DNA of 64,000 nucleotides from Apostichopus japonicus (Eukaryota; Echinodermata; Holothuroidea; Aspidochirotida; Stichopodidae): NCBI RefSeq assembly GCF_037975245.1, contig NC_092567.1, positions 16,549,876 to 16,613,875 of the forward strand, read 5' to 3'. Shown piece by piece: positions 23,980 to 36,785 of this stretch (position 1 is its first letter; each line of letters starts with the position of its first letter). The notes under the pieces were generated by a model. It saw only the letters and a program-made list of their open reading frames with translations, ran no database searches and was not told where the DNA came from. The position numbers and the translations under genes were made by a program.

Positions 23980-24330
23980 GAATCCAATCGCTTTATGCAG
24001 GTTCTATTCACATTTCAAAGTAGGTTCATCGGCCGCATTGAACCAGTTCTTAACGGTAGGTCTCCTAGTAGCTCCGGAGACAGATTTAGCGTACGAGGGC
24101 AGGAGCGATAAACCTGACCGCCCCCCCCCCCTAGAGCTTTCCATAAAAATAGCAGAGTATCTCGTTTGGGTAACTGGCACAGTCGTGTCCAAGACGAATG
24201 CAACGCCCTCATTTTTTCATTGGCGCAGTTCTTGGCATCATGACCGGTCTCCCCACATCTGAAACAGGTTCGAGGCTGACCATACTTGACTTCTTTTCAT
24301 GATACGAAATAGGCTTAAGCGTAGTGGCCA
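23980..24330 (-). pseudogene. LINE ORF1 zinc-knuckle fragment, second copy
   Basis: Counterpart of 3381-3740. The knuckle-coding DNA is present but split between frames, and C-run and G-run length changes (24120-24132, 24357-24368) add further shifts. Confidence 0.55.
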
Positions 24331-27300
24331 ACAACTGTTTTTGGAAGTGGTGTGAGGGGGGGGGGGGGGTGCTAAGATGTTTTGTCGTCCAGTTGAGTGG
24401 TTTAATGGGATGGGTGTCCCCTCACTTTGGAGACATTTGGTTAAACTAGGGCTTGGATGAAAATTGTGATATAATTGCAACTTATGAAACAAGGTTGAAA
24501 ATGTTGTCGACTGTATAGAATGTAACTCATATAGATGGTATATGCTTATTACTGTTCTTTGGGATTTCTAAAATATTTTGCCTGCTAAGGGAGAAGAGAT
24601 TGCTGAAAAACCATGTTTTTCTGAGACGGGGGTGGGGGTGTTAAATTACCGAGAAATGAACATGGTTCCGCCCCTATGTAAACTCTGTATAAATCGCAAA
24701 TTTTAGTGGGCAATTTCACAAAAGTTGGCATATATCCGCTCTGGGGATTTCTCTAAGGGGACAGGTGTCCCTTCCATTTTGTGAATATTTGTTCCTATAA
24801 GGGGCTATCTCAGGTTCACTCATGTTTGTAGTATGAAAGTAAATCTCTCCAATGTATGCAACTTTCCGTGTATGTAATATTTTGCAGTCCCCGAAATTTG
24901 TGAGGGGGAATCTCGCTACTGCCTCAAATTCTTTGCATAATTTCCGATAGTTATTAACGGTTTTAAAGATAACCACCTGTAGTGGAGACTGGGGTCGATG
25001 ATAATTCGAAAAACATACCGTAAGAGTACATCCGTATATCAAATATACAGGCAATTGAGACAATTTCTTCCTTTTTTTCGTTTAATGTATAAAGAAGTCA
25101 GTGTTGACATCTAAGCTGTCCACGTGTATATTCTCAGAAAATTGATTTTTTTAATAAAATAATCATGTGTAAACGGTGGAGGTGATATACCTTACGTTAT
25201 AAATACAGAGGAACGGAGCACTTAATTTTTATTTGCAGCCCACTAGAACAATAAACAATCATTGCGTAATCATCTAGTATATTTTATCATTCGTGTGACA
25301 TTTTAATCACGTTGGCGTTCAGTTTTTCTTCCTTTAGTCTAAAGTTTTATTTTTATTTATCACGTTAGTTTCCCATTCCTAATGGTGTTCGTCTTTTTTT
25401 TGTTAAATGTCCACTGGCAAATTAGTTCACTAGTAGTTGGACTCCCATTTAATGGTATATTCGGTGGTGTATTTTTGTTTTCTTTATATTAACACGAATA
25501 TCCGAAATGAATGAACGTTCGATATTTCACAGCAAGTGGACAATTGTCTGTTATTTATTACAGAAACAGCTTACCATGCACAGTACCTAATGTACTCTCC
25601 GAATTCAATGTCAGTGGTATATTCACACATACAAAGTATGGTTAAGTATGAAAATAAATAAACATCACTGGCATAGATGTTGTTTTTTTTTAATTGCAAG
25701 TTTCCCTCTTCTTCTGCTTCTTATCTTTAAGTTTTGTTTTCTATATTTACTAAACTATTCTAGTTCATTTCACTTTTGTAGCTTAAACTTTTTTTCTGTT
25801 TTGTATATCCCCGATTTCGTTCGGTCTCAAGAGAAGTGAACGTCTTTATATCAAACATTCTGTGATTGCCTTAAAATGCTGCCGTGTGAAGTATTTTAAC
25901 AGAAAAAGAATCTAACTGCAAAATCAACATGGCGAGCCATTGTAACTATAAGAAAGAGTATGTGTCATAATCTGTAACACATACACGTTATGTAATTATA
26001 CTATCGTTTCAAAATGTGATGATGACGTATTGAAAATATTACGATTCTGTGATATACACATCCGGTGCAGTATGTACTTTCGCTGTTTAACACTCACTGT
26101 TTCGATCGTCTACTACAGAGCACATCATCGCCAATATGGCATGAGGAACAAAGGAACATAATCGTAAACATGTTCTATCACAGGATTTCACTGTAATTAT
26201 GATTATTACCTAATAGCAGTTTAGTAGTTTTTATTTTTACTCGGTTTGTTGTATCAACCCCTGGCCCGCAATCAATATCTCTTCCAAAGCTCCTACCTCT
26301 CACTTCCCATTCCAACCATTCGCCATCACTCCCCACCCCTCACCACCCCTGATGTTTTTGCTAATAAATACTTTGTGTGAGGTTAACAAGGTGCGGAGAT
26401 GAGGTGCGGGAAGAGGACGTGAGCTCACTGCTATTCTTCCGCTGCTGAATGTAATAATCTCGTCTCCCATTAACAAATTTTCCACCGATTGACATGGTCT
26501 CCGAACCCCATTTGTAGATTCAGAGCACCAATGGCACCCACTCGGTCACCAATTTACTATTCATTCGAATGTTCTGGTACCAATTACGACGATTCAAATA
26601 CTGTCTATACATACCAGCGTAGATACACGAAATCTCTCAATGAATACAAGATGTCGGTGAATTGTGACTTATCGAAACTTTCTATATATATGTTTCTGTT
26701 TATGTCAGCAAAAGGTGACTTTCTGTCTTTCGAATTGGTTTGGGAAGAATATGAAAGTTGTGAGTTTGGCCGAAATATAAAAATCTCATAATTGTCAATT
26801 TCGATGAAAAATCAAATATGGCTATACAAATTTAAGGTATACATGAAGATGAGATAATGTAGTCAGTTGGCCCTTGCAGCATATACGTACTCCTATGTTT
26901 ACCATAGCAACGGTTGACATGGAAATACATTGAGTGGACAATTTACGGGTACCAGCGGCTCAATCATGGCCATTGAAGAAATGATGGTCGGTGTTCCAAT
27001 TGCCGGGTGAAGTGGAAAAACGTGTCCGTTGATGCTTCTGAGAATGTATCAGTGTTAGGTGACTTTGGTGTCTTACAACGTCGTCAAATTTCAGCCAAAA
27101 CCTGACAGGGTAGATAGGTACTATAACACGTTGTTACGAAGTTTTCTTTTTAATTTGATCAGTACACATATTTTCTAACGAGAGGTCAATATTTCGGGGG
27201 TTCTTTCTTCTTCTATTTTCCTCGGGTGTGAAGTGCCCAATTAACTCTCCACTCCAAACCCGTTGCGGGTGTTCATTCGTTTTTCACTTGTCTTAGCAAG

Positions 27301-27514
27301 TGCACAGGTTTTTATTTGCAGAAAGATTAACTGTATTAAAACATTAACAGAAAATTAATCTGGATAATTTAAAATGCGTAAAGAAGTTTTTAATTTCAAT
27401 GGCATTCCTCTTGTGCTATGCTATGCTGTACAGTTGGATGTAACCGTTGCCTTTCGAGATTCAGATACCGGCTTCCTTAACTTAGCGAGGCATACGATTT
27501 TACACAAACAGTTA
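24331..27514. other. Duplicated AT-rich non-coding stretch
   Basis: Counterpart of 3741-6870, with an extra short insertion near 27250. Nothing coding was recognised. Confidence 0.5.
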
Positions 27515-27751
27515 TCTTGGGCTGCTTTTTTATGGGGGGGGGGTCGCTGGTGTGATGGGGATGGGTGTTTTGTTTCGCTGCGAGCTGGTCGTCCTTTGAG
27601 TGGTTTTGTGAATGTTAGAGTGGGTGGTTGGGGGTTTGTCACTGCTGGTCGGTGGGCGTGTTTGCTTTTTTGGCTCGCTTGACTTGATTTGTATTTGTCA
27701 GAGTGTGATGGTTGGATAGTGCCGTTTGGCCGTGACGTTTTGGTTCCCGCA
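27515..27751 (+). mobile_element. LINE 3' end, second duplicated copy, terminus deleted
   Basis: Matches 6871-7140 but stops after CCCGCAG; the last GGCGGGTCACGTAAAAAG present in copy 1 is missing. Confidence 0.6.
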
Positions 27752-28545
27752 GCACAAAATGAGAAGAATACTAAAATGATCTGCGGTATGACAGTACAAG
27801 TTAAACGTCAGTAGATATTGCGAAGAACGTAAAACAAAACAGGTACAACAGTACGTCGAATCCCGTATTTACCAAGTGATTAGATGCATTACTAAATATT
27901 GAAGACCAATCATATTCAGATACTGCTTTCAAAACAGTTATTTGCAAATTTTATTCAGCGATACTTCATTGACGTATGTCCATCACCATTATATCATTTC
28001 ACTTAATCTATCATCATGCATACTAACTGGTTGAACATACTAAATGGTTTAAGAGCGGTATAACATCAAGGTAAACTACATGCATAGTTTGTTTATTCCC
28101 CACTAACAGCTGTCGGATTGACTTTTCCAAATCATGAGTCGTCGGTCGATATGATTATTCTCCAACCAATTACGCTTAACCTGTGTAAATAAAAAATGAT
28201 GGATATTCAAATTTGCTTGCAGCACTTTCTGTGAATAGAGAAATATGGACACGGAAGGATGTAGATTGAATATATACAAACTGCCAGTAATGGGGTTTTC
28301 TGTGAAAACTACGTGAGAAAAATAGAGAGACAACTCAAACAGGCATAAACGAATTATGTCATATAAACCCTCGATAAATCGAACGTATTTCCTTTTGTAG
28401 TTTTACACTTTATTCTGATAAAGTGAAAGAGTTACAACCACTTGACAGGAATCCCTGTTTATCATTGGAAAAGTAAAGATTTGACTCTTCTTTCAAGGAG
28501 ATTATATTGAAGTGTAATATAATTATTGCGGAACATATATAAATA

Positions 28546-28550
28546 CATAT

Positions 28551-28605
<55 letters not shown>

Positions 28606-28770
28606 TATACATATATTTAGATATATACATATATTTAGATATATACATATATATATATATACACATATATATATATATATATCTATATACATATATATAT
28701 AAACATCTATATATATATATATATCTAATATATATATATATCTATATACATATCTATATATGTGTGTGTG
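28546..28770. repeat. TA microsatellite with ACATATAT variants
   Basis: A long (TA)n tract with ATATAC, TTTAGA and ATCTATA interruptions, followed by a (TG)n tract to 28799 that abuts the stop codon of the gene on the minus strand. Confidence 0.95.
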
Positions 28771-28798
28771 TGTGCATGCGTATGCGAATGTGTGTGTG

Positions 28799-31700
28799 TT
28801 ACATACCATAGTTACATCGTGATTGTACATCGGGACAGCACCACGGCGCCTGAGAGTGAATACACTCATAGCTACAGCTACAGAAACCGTCCTCACCACA
28901 AGGGATTTGGATCCCACATTGACCTGAGATAAAACAAAGTTGACTCGAAAAGTAAACAAAAACGTATATGTGACTTCCTTTTGCATGAAAGGGTGACAGG
29001 GACTAGTATGAATCAGCGCAAAATAGAACTCATGGTTTCTTTACATCTTTCTAGAGAAGTGGCAGTTTTTCTTTATTTCGTTGCATATTTGTCTTTCTCA
29101 GGATTCTTTAGGATTGCTTTCTTCAAAGCATTCCTCTTTTGTTTCTGCAACATTTCTGTCACTAGAATTACTGGTACATCCTTTATCTTCTTGTACACTC
29201 ACAAACCCATTAATTGGTAAACCTATGAAAGGCGCCAACATTTCGTTTAACCAAATGAACAATTTTTGCGAGTAGTGGTTACGTCCCAGTCGAATTCATT
29301 CATATTTGTTGATATATCGTCCTTATTAATAAAGCTCACAAGTCAAAGGAATTCAACTTGTCCATAATGTTTGTAAACCATCCTTATTGTAATAAGATTG
29401 TAACTTCAAGCAAATTGATATTTCACTGAGTAATGCCAACGGATCATTGATTGAAGAAACAAATGTTGAGGATGCATTTACCTTCCGCAGTTGAGAGCAA
29501 CATTGCTACGGCCACGAGGATGGCTAGAACAACCTGTTAGGAAAGATGATGATGAAGATTAAACGTAGAGCTTTAGAATTAGATACATATAAAGACGATG
29601 TTATACATTTTATGCAAAGTCAATATTTTGCATCCATGGCGTAACATTTTATCGTAACATGTAGTATACTTGTCTTAAATCTGATTTGTATGTTCTGTAC
29701 CATATCATTCTTATATTTTAAATCGTAAGCACGATATTACTTAAGGATATTCCATAATATCTGATATGCCGATCAATTACTACATTTTACTTGATCGCTC
29801 TTTTCTCTACAAAATTCATTTGAGTAAAAAACATTAACAAATACATAGATAACGTTCAATTAGTGAGGGAAAAAACAATGTCTATATAGGTTTAATCAGT
29901 CGATTTTTGTAATGACGTTATTACCGTATAAAGGTTAAATTTAATGTTGTGATGTCCTAGCCCATGCTTTCAGTACAGGTCTTACTTCTATGCAGTGTTA
30001 ATGCCGTGAGAAATGACCTTTGCAAAAGTAGATAATCATCAATAAAAGTAGATGGAATCTAGCAGAAACATTGTCACATCGGTTCATCAAATGCAAACAC
30101 ACAACACTGAATAGGATAACATATATATACATTTAAATTACATGTTTCAATTGCTTTACAGATTAGCAAAGAGTGAATGTTGTTAAATGCCATCCACTGG
30201 TTCTCTGCATACCAATAAATTCTAGGGCGAGAGAGACAGTGTTGAATATGCAGAACGATCTGAATGTATTTGACGTGTGGCGGGTTTTACATCCAAATGA
30301 AAAGAGGTATACCTGGCGGCAAAAACATCCAATTAAGAGCCGCATATATTTTTTTCTTGATTTCATCCGGATTACTTAATACTGTGTCAAAGTCATTAAT
30401 AATAGCAGGCTCTAGGACTGATAATTCATTAATCAGCAGTGTTTAATTTAAATAAGGTCACAAAATGAAGAGGATTGTGGAAATTTAATAACTCTTTACT
30501 GAAAGATGATTGCTGCTATTTTACGATTGTTAAAGACACAATCGCCAAAACTATTGATGAATATGCATACTTTCCTTATGTTCTAGAAAATATTAAATAT
30601 CAATATTGGTGAGTTAAATCGTAAGCCCCAGTCTTATTAATAATGGTAATTCTATTTCGGTATTGATATTGGAGGAGGCTGTTCTAAAATATAAAGTACA
30701 GCATGCTGACGATACAACCTTTTTCATGCACGGGGATGAATTATCTTTTAATAGTATAGTGATACAGCTTGATTACTTTGGTTCATTGCCTTGGCTAAAT
30801 TTGAACCCTAGTAAATAGTTTCTTGTAGGGTTGGGGAGTTTCAAAGGGTCTTCGTTTCCATTTAATAAAAAATAATAATATCTGTTGGAACAAGGGTGAT
30901 GATTTTACACTATTGGGGATTGTGTTTAAAAAAGTAATTAACTTTTTAAAGATGTGGGAGAAATGTAACCTTTCAGTGCTGGGTCGCATTACCATTGTTA
31001 AATCTTTATTATTACGTTGTTTTAGTTACTATATTATGACGCTTCCATTACCCAGTCCGGAAAATATTGAAAGAGTACACTCCATGTTTTTTTACGTTTT
31101 GTGTGGAAAAATAAACCAGACCGTATTAGTCGAAGACAATTAATACAAGGATACCCTGATGGGGGATTGAAAATGGTAGATTTTTGTAAACAATGTACTG
31201 CACTTAAGATCTCTACGTTTTGTCGTTTGTTGAAGGGGATGCTTCTGTATTTTACATAGGTACACTTTAAGTATTGACTCTTTCTTTCATAATTGGGACT
31301 TTTATGTGAAGTTAGTGAGTTTAAATATCTGTAATCCTTTTTGAAAAAAAAAAACCTTTTTGAAACTACACATAATTTACTTCATGATGTTTTCTCTACT
31401 ATTTACGATGATACTACTATATTAACATTACCAATTTGGAATAACAGTTTATTTAAAGTTGGAAATAGCCCAGTATATTACAAGCGTTGGTATGACAAGG
31501 GTATACGCTTTATTGGCGATTTGATTAGCATTGGTACTTTTTTTACTTTTGATAATTTTACTTAGAAGTTTAATATATCAACCACTTTTTTTGGAGAATA
31601 ATGGTATTATTAGCTCTATTAAGGAACAATGGAAGGATTTATCAAATGATACAATTTTAAGGGTTACTTTTCCTAATAATAGTTATATTAATACTCTGCA

Positions 31701-32712
31701 TACAAGCGGTTCTTTTTGTTCTAGAGCACTTTACAATAGATTGCTGGAGTTTTCAACATAGTTTCGATATAGACTGTTGCATAGGATTATTCCAACTAAC
31801 AAGTATTTGCATTTAATAAAAGTTACTACTTCTGATAATTGTGATTTTTTTTCATGAATATTGAAACCATTGAACATATTTTTTATGATTGTGCTAAAAT
31901 CGGCTAAGATTTGGAATAATTTACAAATAATACTTAATAATGCCAGTGTGAATACGATAATGAAAGATATATCCAAAGTGTTATTTGGTGAAAAGTTTGC
32001 TCGTAAATTAAATTAATCAAAAGATACATTTTGAATTGCAAATTACAAAAGATAATCCCAAGGCAAAATAAATTACTTCTGTATTTAAAAGAATATTTTA
32101 ATTAGAAATATGAAAGGTGCAGAGTGGGAAAAATACTGGCTTCCTTGGCATAATTTTCTTCAATTACACCTTGTATTATAAATATTTTGTCGTGCCTATT
32201 CTAATTTAATTTATCGTCTTTCATTCATAACGTATTTTACGATGACACATATGTTTACTTTTTGTGTATTATGCAAGAGAACAAAAAAGATTAAAAAAAT
32301 AATGAAAAATAAGAACTTTAACTATGAGCCTGTACGGAGGAGCCGACGAGACCACCACTGTAGCATTGAAGAAGTTTTCGAAAGATTTAGCATATTTTAG
32401 AACTGAACATCTTGAAAACAGGAATAGTTACAGAGATATCTCTAGTAGTGAAATTGGTTACTCCAGTTATAAAATACCGATTATGCTAATTCTTAACCTC
32501 CTCGGACAAAATACTCAGGCCTAACGAACATTTTTCATGGAAACAGCATGTCAATGGTTCACCTAAATCATTTCTAAGTTAATTTATAGAGTGCACTTCA
32601 ACTACACACCTACAACTCATGCGAACCGTTCATTTACTGTCAATATCAATTTATCACTTATAACACCAAAAAAAGGAAAATCCTTACTTACCGTGAGAGT
32701 TTTGTGTTCCAT
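28799..32712 (-). CDS. Secreted eight-cysteine peptide, three exons
   Basis: Three minus-strand exons join in phase to a 65-residue precursor. Exon 1 (32692-32712) starts ATG in a strong context (GAA ATG G) and ends ACG|GTAAGT. Exon 2 (29482-29533) has acceptor CTAACAG and donor AAG|GTAAAT and encodes a hydrophobic segment, [14 protein letters not shown]. Exon 3 (28799-28923) has acceptor TTTATCTCAG and ends in TAA. Residues 1 to about 23 form a typical signal peptide; the mature part of about 42 residues has eight cysteines spaced C-X5-C-X5-C-X-C-X3-C-X7-CC-X6-C. It is therefore probably exported and disulfide-bonded. Family and function are unknown (immune peptide, hormone, matrix or venom-type peptide are all possible). 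Intron 1 is 3.2 kb and holds a dead LINE. Confidence 0.75.
29098..29241 (-). other. Small open frame inside intron 2, uncertain
   Basis: A 47-codon minus-strand ORF starts [15 protein letters not shown] and ends acidic ([13 protein letters not shown]). Its composition is protein-like and the frame stays open upstream of the ATG, but no convincing splice sites connect it to the flanking exons. It could be a relic of another gene or chance. Confidence 0.2.
30600..32130 (+). pseudogene. L1/Tx1-type LINE remnant in intron 1
   Basis: Plus-strand relic of the second half of a LINE ORF2, broken by many stops and shifts. In order: HADDTTFF (RT active site) near 30706, [17 protein letters not shown] near 30967, the region [19 protein letters not shown] near 31120, [20 protein letters not shown] at 31431, and a zinc-finger-like tail, [14 protein letters not shown] ... 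[10 protein letters not shown], near 31770-31890. This order is typical of L1/Tx1 C-terminal regions. It is older and more decayed than the LINE copies at 107 and 20020. Confidence 0.75.
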
Positions 32713-32768
32713 TTCTTCCGAGATGTTTGGTAACTCAACTTCAAATTCGAATGTTTCTGTGAGCCTTT

Positions 32769-33044
32769 GGTGATTCGATCGCCCCTTTTAATAACCTCAC
32801 TGTCAGTACACGCTATATTTATAGCTTTCAAATTGATTGGAATTTTGACGAGGCAAAGGTACGGCGGCGCATGCGTGATAACTCGGCCAATCACGTCAGG
32901 GTATTTGGTGATTCGATCGCCCCATTTTATAACCTCACTGGTAGTACACGCTACATTAATGGCTTTCAAACTGATTGGAATTTTGACGAGGCAAAGGTAC
33001 GGCGGCGCATGCGTGAACATTCGGCCAATCACGTCAGGGTATTT
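32769..33044 (-). promoter_or_regulatory. Tandemly duplicated 138 bp promoter-like block
   Basis: Two direct copies (32769-32906 and 32907-33044) lie 57 bp upstream of the ATG of the secreted peptide gene. Each carries a GCGCATGCGT palindrome resembling an NRF-1 site (32867-32876 and 33005-33014), a CCAAT box (32887-32891 and 33025-33029) and an ACGTCA half-CRE (32893-32898 and 33031-33036). CpG density is higher than in the surroundings. The role is inferred from position and motifs. Confidence 0.5.
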
Positions 33045-33660
33045 CTTCATAGGGAACATTCATCGTATCACGAAGTTACTTTATTAATCTGAAAGAACTC
33101 CTGCCAATCATGGCACAGAGATAATTTGAAATTTGGTAACATTTTGTGAATACAATTGAAAACCACCGTTATTGGTCAGAGTTATACATTTTACATGTAG
33201 ATAAATATTTTGAAGAAATTATGAAACACAAAGGGTCATCAATGAAATCAACTGGCACGTGCTATCAAACAAAAGTAATAACATATCAGGTTTTTGTTTA
33301 ACTAAAGGGTTCTGCTACCTACATTGTTGCGAAGAGAAACCTGGTCTAACAGGCGATCATAGCAGTTACTGGTTGCGAGAAATATGGTGATAGTATGGAA
33401 ACGTTGACATGCCGTAAAATATTAAGATCTTTCTATAAATATGTTGCTCACGTCCAACAAACTGATGGATTAATCATGCAGTGATAATTTCACATTAAAT
33501 AACTGATTAATTCCTCATTAATCTGCAGAATGATTTTTTTTAACAATTTTCATTACAGAACAATTCAAGAACTACTAACATAAGTAATTAAGTAAACAAT
33601 TCTTAATTTTCAACGGCACCTTGACGTTTCCGTATAACAGAGCTATGATAGCCAACGTAT
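33045..33660. other. AT-rich stretch, nothing recognised
   Basis: No gene or repeat was seen between the promoter-like block and the LINE tail. Confidence 0.5.
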
Positions 33661-34022
33661 GTGCTTTTTACGTGACCCGCCCTGCGGGATCCAAAACGTC
33701 ACGGCCAAACGGCACTACCCAACCATCCCATTCTGACAACCAAACCTAAAGTCAAGCGAGTCAAAAATGCCTACCGACCTGCAGAGACAAACCCCTAACC
33801 AACCCACTCAAACATTAAAAAAACACAAAAGGACGACCAGCACGCAGCAAAACGAAACACCCCTCTCCAGTACACCAGCGTCCAAAAAAGGCAGCCCGAG
33901 ATAAACGGCGAAAATCGCCTTCAACCTGAAGGCGAATGTCACACTTCAACGCCTTCAGGACTGCCTGCCAACTAGCAAATTTTCCCATAAAAACTATATC
34001 GCATCAATTCCTCCAAATAGCC
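33661..34022 (-). mobile_element. 5'-truncated LINE 3' end
   Basis: Minus-strand copy of the same LINE tail as 6871-7165. It begins with the complement of CACGTAAAAAGCAC and the GC hairpin CGCCCTGCGGGA, and continues with the region shared with 54452-54800 and 57195-57550. Confidence 0.7.
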
Positions 34023-35935
34023 AACGTATGTATATCATCACTTTGTATAGGTGACATGACGAAAGATATATTCGATGCCTATGCGCACGTATCTAGAACT
34101 TCCTTGCGTCGAGTTAAAAAGCCGGGTAAAAACGAATCACTTGGCTGACAATTGAAGATATGTTTACGTCGAAGAGTTTGATTTAACAGTATTGATATCA
34201 TTGTTTCATCTAAAGACCATCATCTTCCTATAATAATTAAAACATGAAGGTGAAACATTCTGAATTCAGGTATTTGTACTTATAAATCCGGACAATGTCC
34301 CACAACCAAATCCGCCTTGTTCTTATGAGAGATATCGCATGTACTTTCTTCGATGCTTTATTATGGTGTGGTCTATTAGTCACTAACAGAGTAACTGTTT
34401 AGAGGCTTACTGTTGGTTGTACAATTAATCTTTTTATTAACTTGGAACATAAATTAATGAAGCAGCTGCAAGCAGGAATAAACTTTCACAAAAGAGCTTG
34501 AGGAGTAAGATAAGTACTTGGCAGCTTCGGTTACTTTGTCGATCACGTGATACCCGGAAAATCGCCGGGCTTTTTTTTTTGCCGGGTATAAACCAAGCAA
34601 GTGGCTAACCAGGTTGAACTCGTAATGATAAAAATTTAATGTTTTCAATCATTTCCAAGCGGCTTCGAGAAAAATTGAACAAACAAACCAAATAAACTTC
34701 GTATTTAACGGCATGCAGGAGTCATTTTAAGCTTTAATCATTTCCTGTTGTCGTGTATACTTAAATTACATATAGCTGTGCAATACCTGCATGTATCTAT
34801 ACATCTCATCAGTAGTTCCAAACACACGGGAATCAGTATCATGATAAAGTGTATGACCGGCGTCAGTACTCTTTGGTTCATAATAACAGCTGTGGCAAAT
34901 GATATTAATAGATACTATAGATCATACTTTGACGATTGTGATACAGTTCAGAGCACTTATACATGAACATCAGTTGAGAGGAATACACATATGCTGGTCT
35001 GTTATTTTGCTATAGAGTTATTGAACACAGACTGTTCCTTCATATGCATATATGTATTATTGAGTAGGATAATATTATCGACAAGCCAAAAACTTAAAAC
35101 CAAACATATATCACCCACCAGATAGCTTAGTGCTAAATCATAACAAAGAGGCCATGGTTCTTTGGTTAATCTTGTAAGTAATATTTTTTGTCTTGCCTGA
35201 ATACGCCGCCTTCCTTTCATTCCGTTCTTGTTCTTGAATCTGTAGTCATTGTTAATGTGCTTTTAAAACAGTCAGTATTACTATAAAGGTCAGAAATACC
35301 CATCCCACCCCCTCCCCCCCCCCCACACCTAAAGAGCTAAAACAAATAATAGAAGTGGTCACCCGTGACTTGAAGTTTGAACCAGTATTATTTTATTATC
35401 CCTTGGCTCCGCGCATATCATAGTAAAACAAAATGTATTGTTGCTCGATTTATACATACGTTACTTGTTTGGTACTAATGCTCTGATTTCTCGATTTGTA
35501 TCACAAACGTTAATGGCCACTGATAGTGCTACAATCACGTAAGCTTTATTCGTGTAAATGAACCAGGGGCTCACTCAACATGTTTGCATCATGGGGCTAA
35601 GATGTAATGTCGCCATGTGAAGGGCTTAATGCCGAGGGTGGTCCATCTCCCATTTATAGTAGTTACTGTGTTCTCTGTGTGTATCGGGTGAACCGGCTGT
35701 CAATAAATATACCAGTGTGATAACGATTGATATCATAAACTGAAAGAAAAGGCTGTTCATTTTGACAATAGTGTTTAAGTTGAATGACGAATATAAAAAA
35801 AAAAACATTTTTTTGAAGGATAAAGACAAAATAATATTACAGTACGATAAACTATGGTAGACTAAGAATGTTGTAAAGCAAAATAAGAATATTCCTAGTG
35901 AGCCGGTAGCGAAGGCTTATTAGCGAAGGCTTATT
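34023..35935. other. Non-coding stretch
   Basis: Contains an inverted pair TACCCGG / CCGGGTA around a T-run at 34552-34590 and a C-run at 35308-35326. No exon-like segment was recognised on either strand. Confidence 0.45.
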
Positions 35936-36540
35936 AGATGAGAAAAATAGATAGTACATGGAGCCGTCTTAGAAGCAGTAAAATGATTCAAAAGTTTTTG
36001 GAAAAGACAATAATTTCGGCCGGCATTGGAAGAGCATTACCATCATAAATGACACGTTCGCTAGCAAGGTCACCTTTAGTATTGAAGCACAATAGGAACA
36101 TTAAGAGAATATATTGTAAGCTGAAGAGAATTATCTTCAAACTATCCATATGTGCACACGCATGGATAATTTTTGCTACCAGTGTTTTAACTTGAATGAT
36201 GCACGTGTCACTACACCATCACTCTAAATAATGCTGATACATATGGGAAGACTGCCAGTATGTTCGTCACCATAGCAAACTCGTGCGGAAATCTTTAAAC
36301 AGAGTGCAGTTACCTTCCATAAATAGCCACAGTTGTTCTCACGCAAAGAGAGGCGAGGGCTATTGTTGCAGTTATTGACTAGAAATTTGAGAAATTCTGT
36401 AAAAACTTTAAGAGTTATATTTTGTTTATATATTGATAGTGTACTGTAAGTTATTACGGACTATGACATGCATTATCTTGAGATCCATGCACACCGCCAG
36501 TTGCTACAAGAAGCAGGATTATGATACAAAAAAAGCTTAA
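35936..36540. repeat. Diverged family A copy
   Basis: Blocks such as GGCATTGGAAGAGCATTACCATCATAAA (compare 10743-10771) and the end of 15500-15780 recur in the same order but with many more differences and gaps than between the other copies, so this is an old copy. Confidence 0.65.
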
Positions 36541-36559
36541 ACTCAGAAAACGTTTTACA

Positions 36560-36785
36560 CAGGTTAAGTAAAATTTTACTTAATTTTCATGTCAAATAAG
36601 AACACTAAAACATTTAAGTAAAAATTACTTAACTGCTGTTTTGTAAAGTTCTACATGATCAGCATGTAACGAAAGTACAATCTTGTTAAGTAAAATTTTT
36701 CCAGAGAATTTTACATAACACCCATTCAGTAAATATTTTACATAGTTTTTAGGTAAATTATTACCTAGTTATTAGGTAAAAAATA
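36560..36785. repeat. Cluster of GTAAAATTTTAC palindromic motifs
   Basis: TTAAGTAAAATTTTACTTAA (36564-36583) is a perfect 20 bp palindrome. Near copies follow at 36614-36632 and about 36684, with looser GTAAA...TTTAC forms up to 36785. The cluster lies 3' of the gene at 37200-40495 and might be its 3' UTR or flank, or part of a transposon end. Confidence 0.6.

Larger units (their letters stand above)
20281..28546. repeat. Segmental duplication, copy 2 (partner 107-7960)
   Basis: Colinear with copy 1 in direct orientation. It ends in TA microsatellite immediately 3' of the cysteine-rich peptide gene. Non-coding parts differ by scattered substitutions and small indels. Confidence 0.85.
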
